The notes under the pieces were generated by a model. That model worked only from the letters and a program-made list of their open reading frames with translations, was not told the origin of the DNA and did not search any database. From contig NZ_SJPA01000003.1 in NCBI RefSeq assembly GCF_004332115.1, positions 124,001-188,000 on the forward strand: a stretch of 64,000 nt of DNA, written 5' to 3'. Positions 62,293 to 64,000 of this stretch are shown in pieces (positions within the stretch are counted from its first letter, which is position 1; each line of letters begins with the position of its first letter). The position numbers and the translations under genes were made by a program. The stretch comes from Chlorobium sp. N1. Lineage in GTDB: Bacteria; Bacteroidota; Chlorobiia; Chlorobiales; Chlorobiaceae.

Positions 62293-62422
62293 TCGTCTCC
62301 CCGATGCTGGTTTTTCCGGGGGAAATGTTACCTTTGGGTCATGCCTGAAGACGCTCCGGGAACAACGCTTCCCCGAACTGCCGGGCATGCGGCCGCGTTG
62401 ACTCCAGAACTGCTTGCCCGTC

Positions 62423-63541
62423 ATGAAGATTGCGTTATATGCCGGTACCTTCGTCAAGGACAAGGACGGTGCCGTCAGATCGATATACCAGCTCGTCGCT
62501 TCATTCAGGAAAGAGGGCCACGAGGTCATGGTCTGGTCTCCGGACGTCTCGGAGTCCGACGACCACGGCGGGGTACCGGTATACACCATGCCTTCGGTCC
62601 CGATTCCGCTCTATCCCGATTACCGGCTCGGTTTCTTCTCTTCTGAAACCCGCCGCCAGCTCGACCGCTTCGCCCCCGATATCGTCCATATCTCCACTCC
62701 CGACATCATCGGGCGGAAGTTCCTGCTCTACGCCCTGAAGCGCTCCCTTCCGGTCGCCTCGGCCTACCATACCGACTTTCCCTCCTATCTGGAATACTAC
62801 CGGCTCGGATTCGCCGAGGGCGCCTTATGGCGATACCTGGCGTGGTTCTACAACAGCTGCGGCACCGTCCTGGCCCCCAACGAGATCGTCCGCCGGAACC
62901 TTCTCTCGCACGGCATCCGCGATGTCGGCATCTGGTCGCGGGGGATCGACCGCGGCCTGTTCCACCCCGGCCGGCGAAGCGGGCCGCTCCGCCGCTCCTG
63001 GGACGCCGAGGGCCGCACGGTGCTCGTTTTCGCAGGCCGTTTCGTCTGGTACAAGGACATCCGGGTCGTGATGGACCTCTACCGGCGCTTCCACCGGGAG
63101 GGCCTCGGGGATCGGGTGCGCTTCGTCATGATCGGCAGCGGACCCGAGGAGGAGACGCTGAGAGGCGAGATGCCGGAGGCGGTCTTCACCGGCTACCTGA
63201 CCGGGACTGCACTGCCGGAAGCCTACGCGAGCGGCGACATCTTCCTCTTTCCTTCGACCACCGAGGCGTTCTGCAACGTGACGCTGGAGGGCATCTCGTG
63301 CGGTCTTCCGGCCGTCGTTTCCGACGTCGGCGGGTGCCGCGAGGTGGTCGAACTCTCTCGGGGCGGACTCGTCGCCCGAGCCGGCGACGTCGACGACTTC
63401 TACCGCTGCTGCACCACGCTCATGGAGGATGTCGGCCTCTTCGGCCGGCAGCGCGAGGCGGGCCTCGCCTATGCCGCGTCCCAGTCCTGGGACGCCGTCA
63501 ACGGCGCCCTCATCGAGCGTTACCGGCGGATGACCTCCTGA
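62423..63541 (+). CDS. Glycosyltransferase family 4 protein
   Basis: 372 residues from MKIALYAGTF. Two Rossmann-like halves (GT-B fold); the C-terminal half has AGRFVWYKDIRVV and STTEAFCNVTLEGISCGLPAVVSDVGGC, the donor-phosphate E-x7-E motif. It most resembles MgtA-type sugar transferases that act on lipids (GDP-mannose or UDP-sugar donors). The acceptor is not predicted. A TTG three codons upstream is an alternative start. If the SPT-like enzyme makes sphingoid bases, a glycolipid link is conceivable but there is no local evidence. Confidence 0.9.
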   Translation: MKIALYAGTFVKDKDGAVRSIYQLVASFRKEGHEVMVWSPDVSESDDHGGVPVYTMPSVPIPLYPDYRLGFFSSETRRQLDRFAPDIVHISTPDIIGRKFLLYALKRSLPVASAYHTDFPSYLEYYRLGFAEGALWRYLAWFYNSCGTVLAPNEIVRRNLLSHGIRDVGIWSRGIDRGLFHPGRRSGPLRRSWDAEGRTVLVFAGRFVWYKDIRVVMDLYRRFHREGLGDRVRFVMIGSGPEEETLRGEMPEAVFTGYLTGTALPEAYASGDIFLFPSTTEAFCNVTLEGISCGLPAVVSDVGGCREVVELSRGGLVARAGDVDDFYRCCTTLMEDVGLFGRQREAGLAYAASQSWDAVNGALIERYRRMTS

Positions 63542-63660
63542 GCATCGCCGCCGCTGTCTTTTCCCCATTTTCCGTTCGTTTTCTATATTATATGTATAAG
63601 CGTGCGCGCTGAAATTGCGTACTTTATAGGAAAGACAACCTTCCATCCCCCTCCTCCGCA

Positions 63661-64000
63661 TGGCTACAGGCAAGCCCTCATACGGCGATCTCAAGCGCCG
63701 GGTAGAAGAGCTCGAGCGCGAGGCCGCCGAACGGCGGGTCTTCGAGCAGAGCTCCCTTGAGCGGCATGCGCTGCTGCGTGACCAGAATACCCGGCTGACA
63801 AGGAAATCCATCGAGGAGTCCGACGTGCGCCAGCAGCTCGAGGGGGCGCTCGAGGCGTTGCGCCGGAGCAACCAGCGTCTTGAGGAGTCGGTGCTCCAGA
63901 CCAAGTTCATGGCCGAGGAGGCCAGGCAGGCCAGCGTGTCGAAGGGTCAGTTCCTTGCCAACATGAGCCACGAGATCCGGACTCCGATGAACGGCGTCAT
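63661..64000 (+). CDS. Sensor histidine kinase, 5' part
   Basis: The frame starts at ATG 63661 and runs off the window edge, about 113 residues. A long coiled coil (about 7-90, rich in Glu, Arg, Leu and Gln) leads into the HisKA phosphoacceptor box [15 protein letters not shown]. There is no transmembrane helix or PAS domain in the visible part, so it is probably a cytosolic hybrid-type kinase. The ligand or signal cannot be told. It is preceded by an AT-rich stretch (63575-63630) that likely holds its promoter. Confidence 0.9.

Noticed and set aside
62341-62646. Plus-strand 101-codon frame before the glycosyltransferase
   Set aside because: Overlaps the GT4 gene in another frame, has no homology features and no ribosome-binding site.
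1-64000. tRNA, rRNA, CRISPR arrays, insertion sequences, prophage
   Set aside because: No tRNA-like cloverleaf, repeat-spacer pattern, transposase, integrase or terminal inverted repeats seen by eye in the intergenic regions; a dedicated scan could still find a small RNA.

Overview
The window comes from a green sulfur bacterium (Chlorobiaceae). The decisive evidence is the chlorosome baseplate gene csmA with csmC directly upstream, plus a bacteriochlorophyll cluster containing an anaerobic B12-type BchE, BchM and two different large Mg-chelatase (BchH-type) subunits. Most of the DNA is GC-rich and densely coding. I could not fix the species. I saw no rRNA, tRNA, CRISPR array, insertion sequence or prophage. 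The gene at each end is cut by the window edge.

Layout. 1-1090: end of a DUF4438 gene and an Hsp20 gene. 1116-12072: minus-strand bacteriochlorophyll block (bchS-type chelatase, a small membrane protein, bchH, bchM, bchE). 12154-14562: a TonB-dependent receptor. 14814-17211: a serine-palmitoyltransferase-like enzyme divergent from an NAD-dependent epimerase/reductase. 17212-17666: a hairpin-rich non-coding stretch. 17667-20393: an autotransporter with a 28-residue periodic passenger. 20410-22952: holA, ssb, pyrK (minus).

23158-28285 is the most interesting block: a plus-strand set of ArsA/Get3-type ATPase, csmC, csmA, a PH-like protein with a repeated basic tail motif, and a second ArsA/Get3-type ATPase. 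Both ATPases end in an Hsp20-like domain, as in the Get3d group of photosynthetic organisms. I infer a targeting or chaperone system for chlorosome envelope proteins.

28383-48095: mainly housekeeping genes (folK-folB, nadC-acpS, tig, an M16 protease, recA-dus-asd, alr, rpsU, aroA, lptB with an HD phosphohydrolase) and several less ordinary ones. Chief among these is a cystathionine-beta-synthase-like protein that has lost the PLP lysine and the glycine loop. Also here are an unrecognised 285-residue protein overlapping a membrane-anchored helix-hairpin-helix protein, and a zinc-ribbon protein before rpsU.

48286-64000: gamma-carbonic anhydrase-like protein, a protoporphyrinogen-oxidase-like flavoprotein with an MscS channel, an FKBP, U32 peptidase, SpoU methyltransferase, Usp, a Lon-like protease, TerC, an aldehyde dehydrogenase, a patatin-like protein, a small outer-membrane barrel, a YbaK-type deacylase, a GT4 glycosyltransferase, and the start of a sensor histidine kinase. 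Function calls rest on motif recognition by eye; no database search was run.
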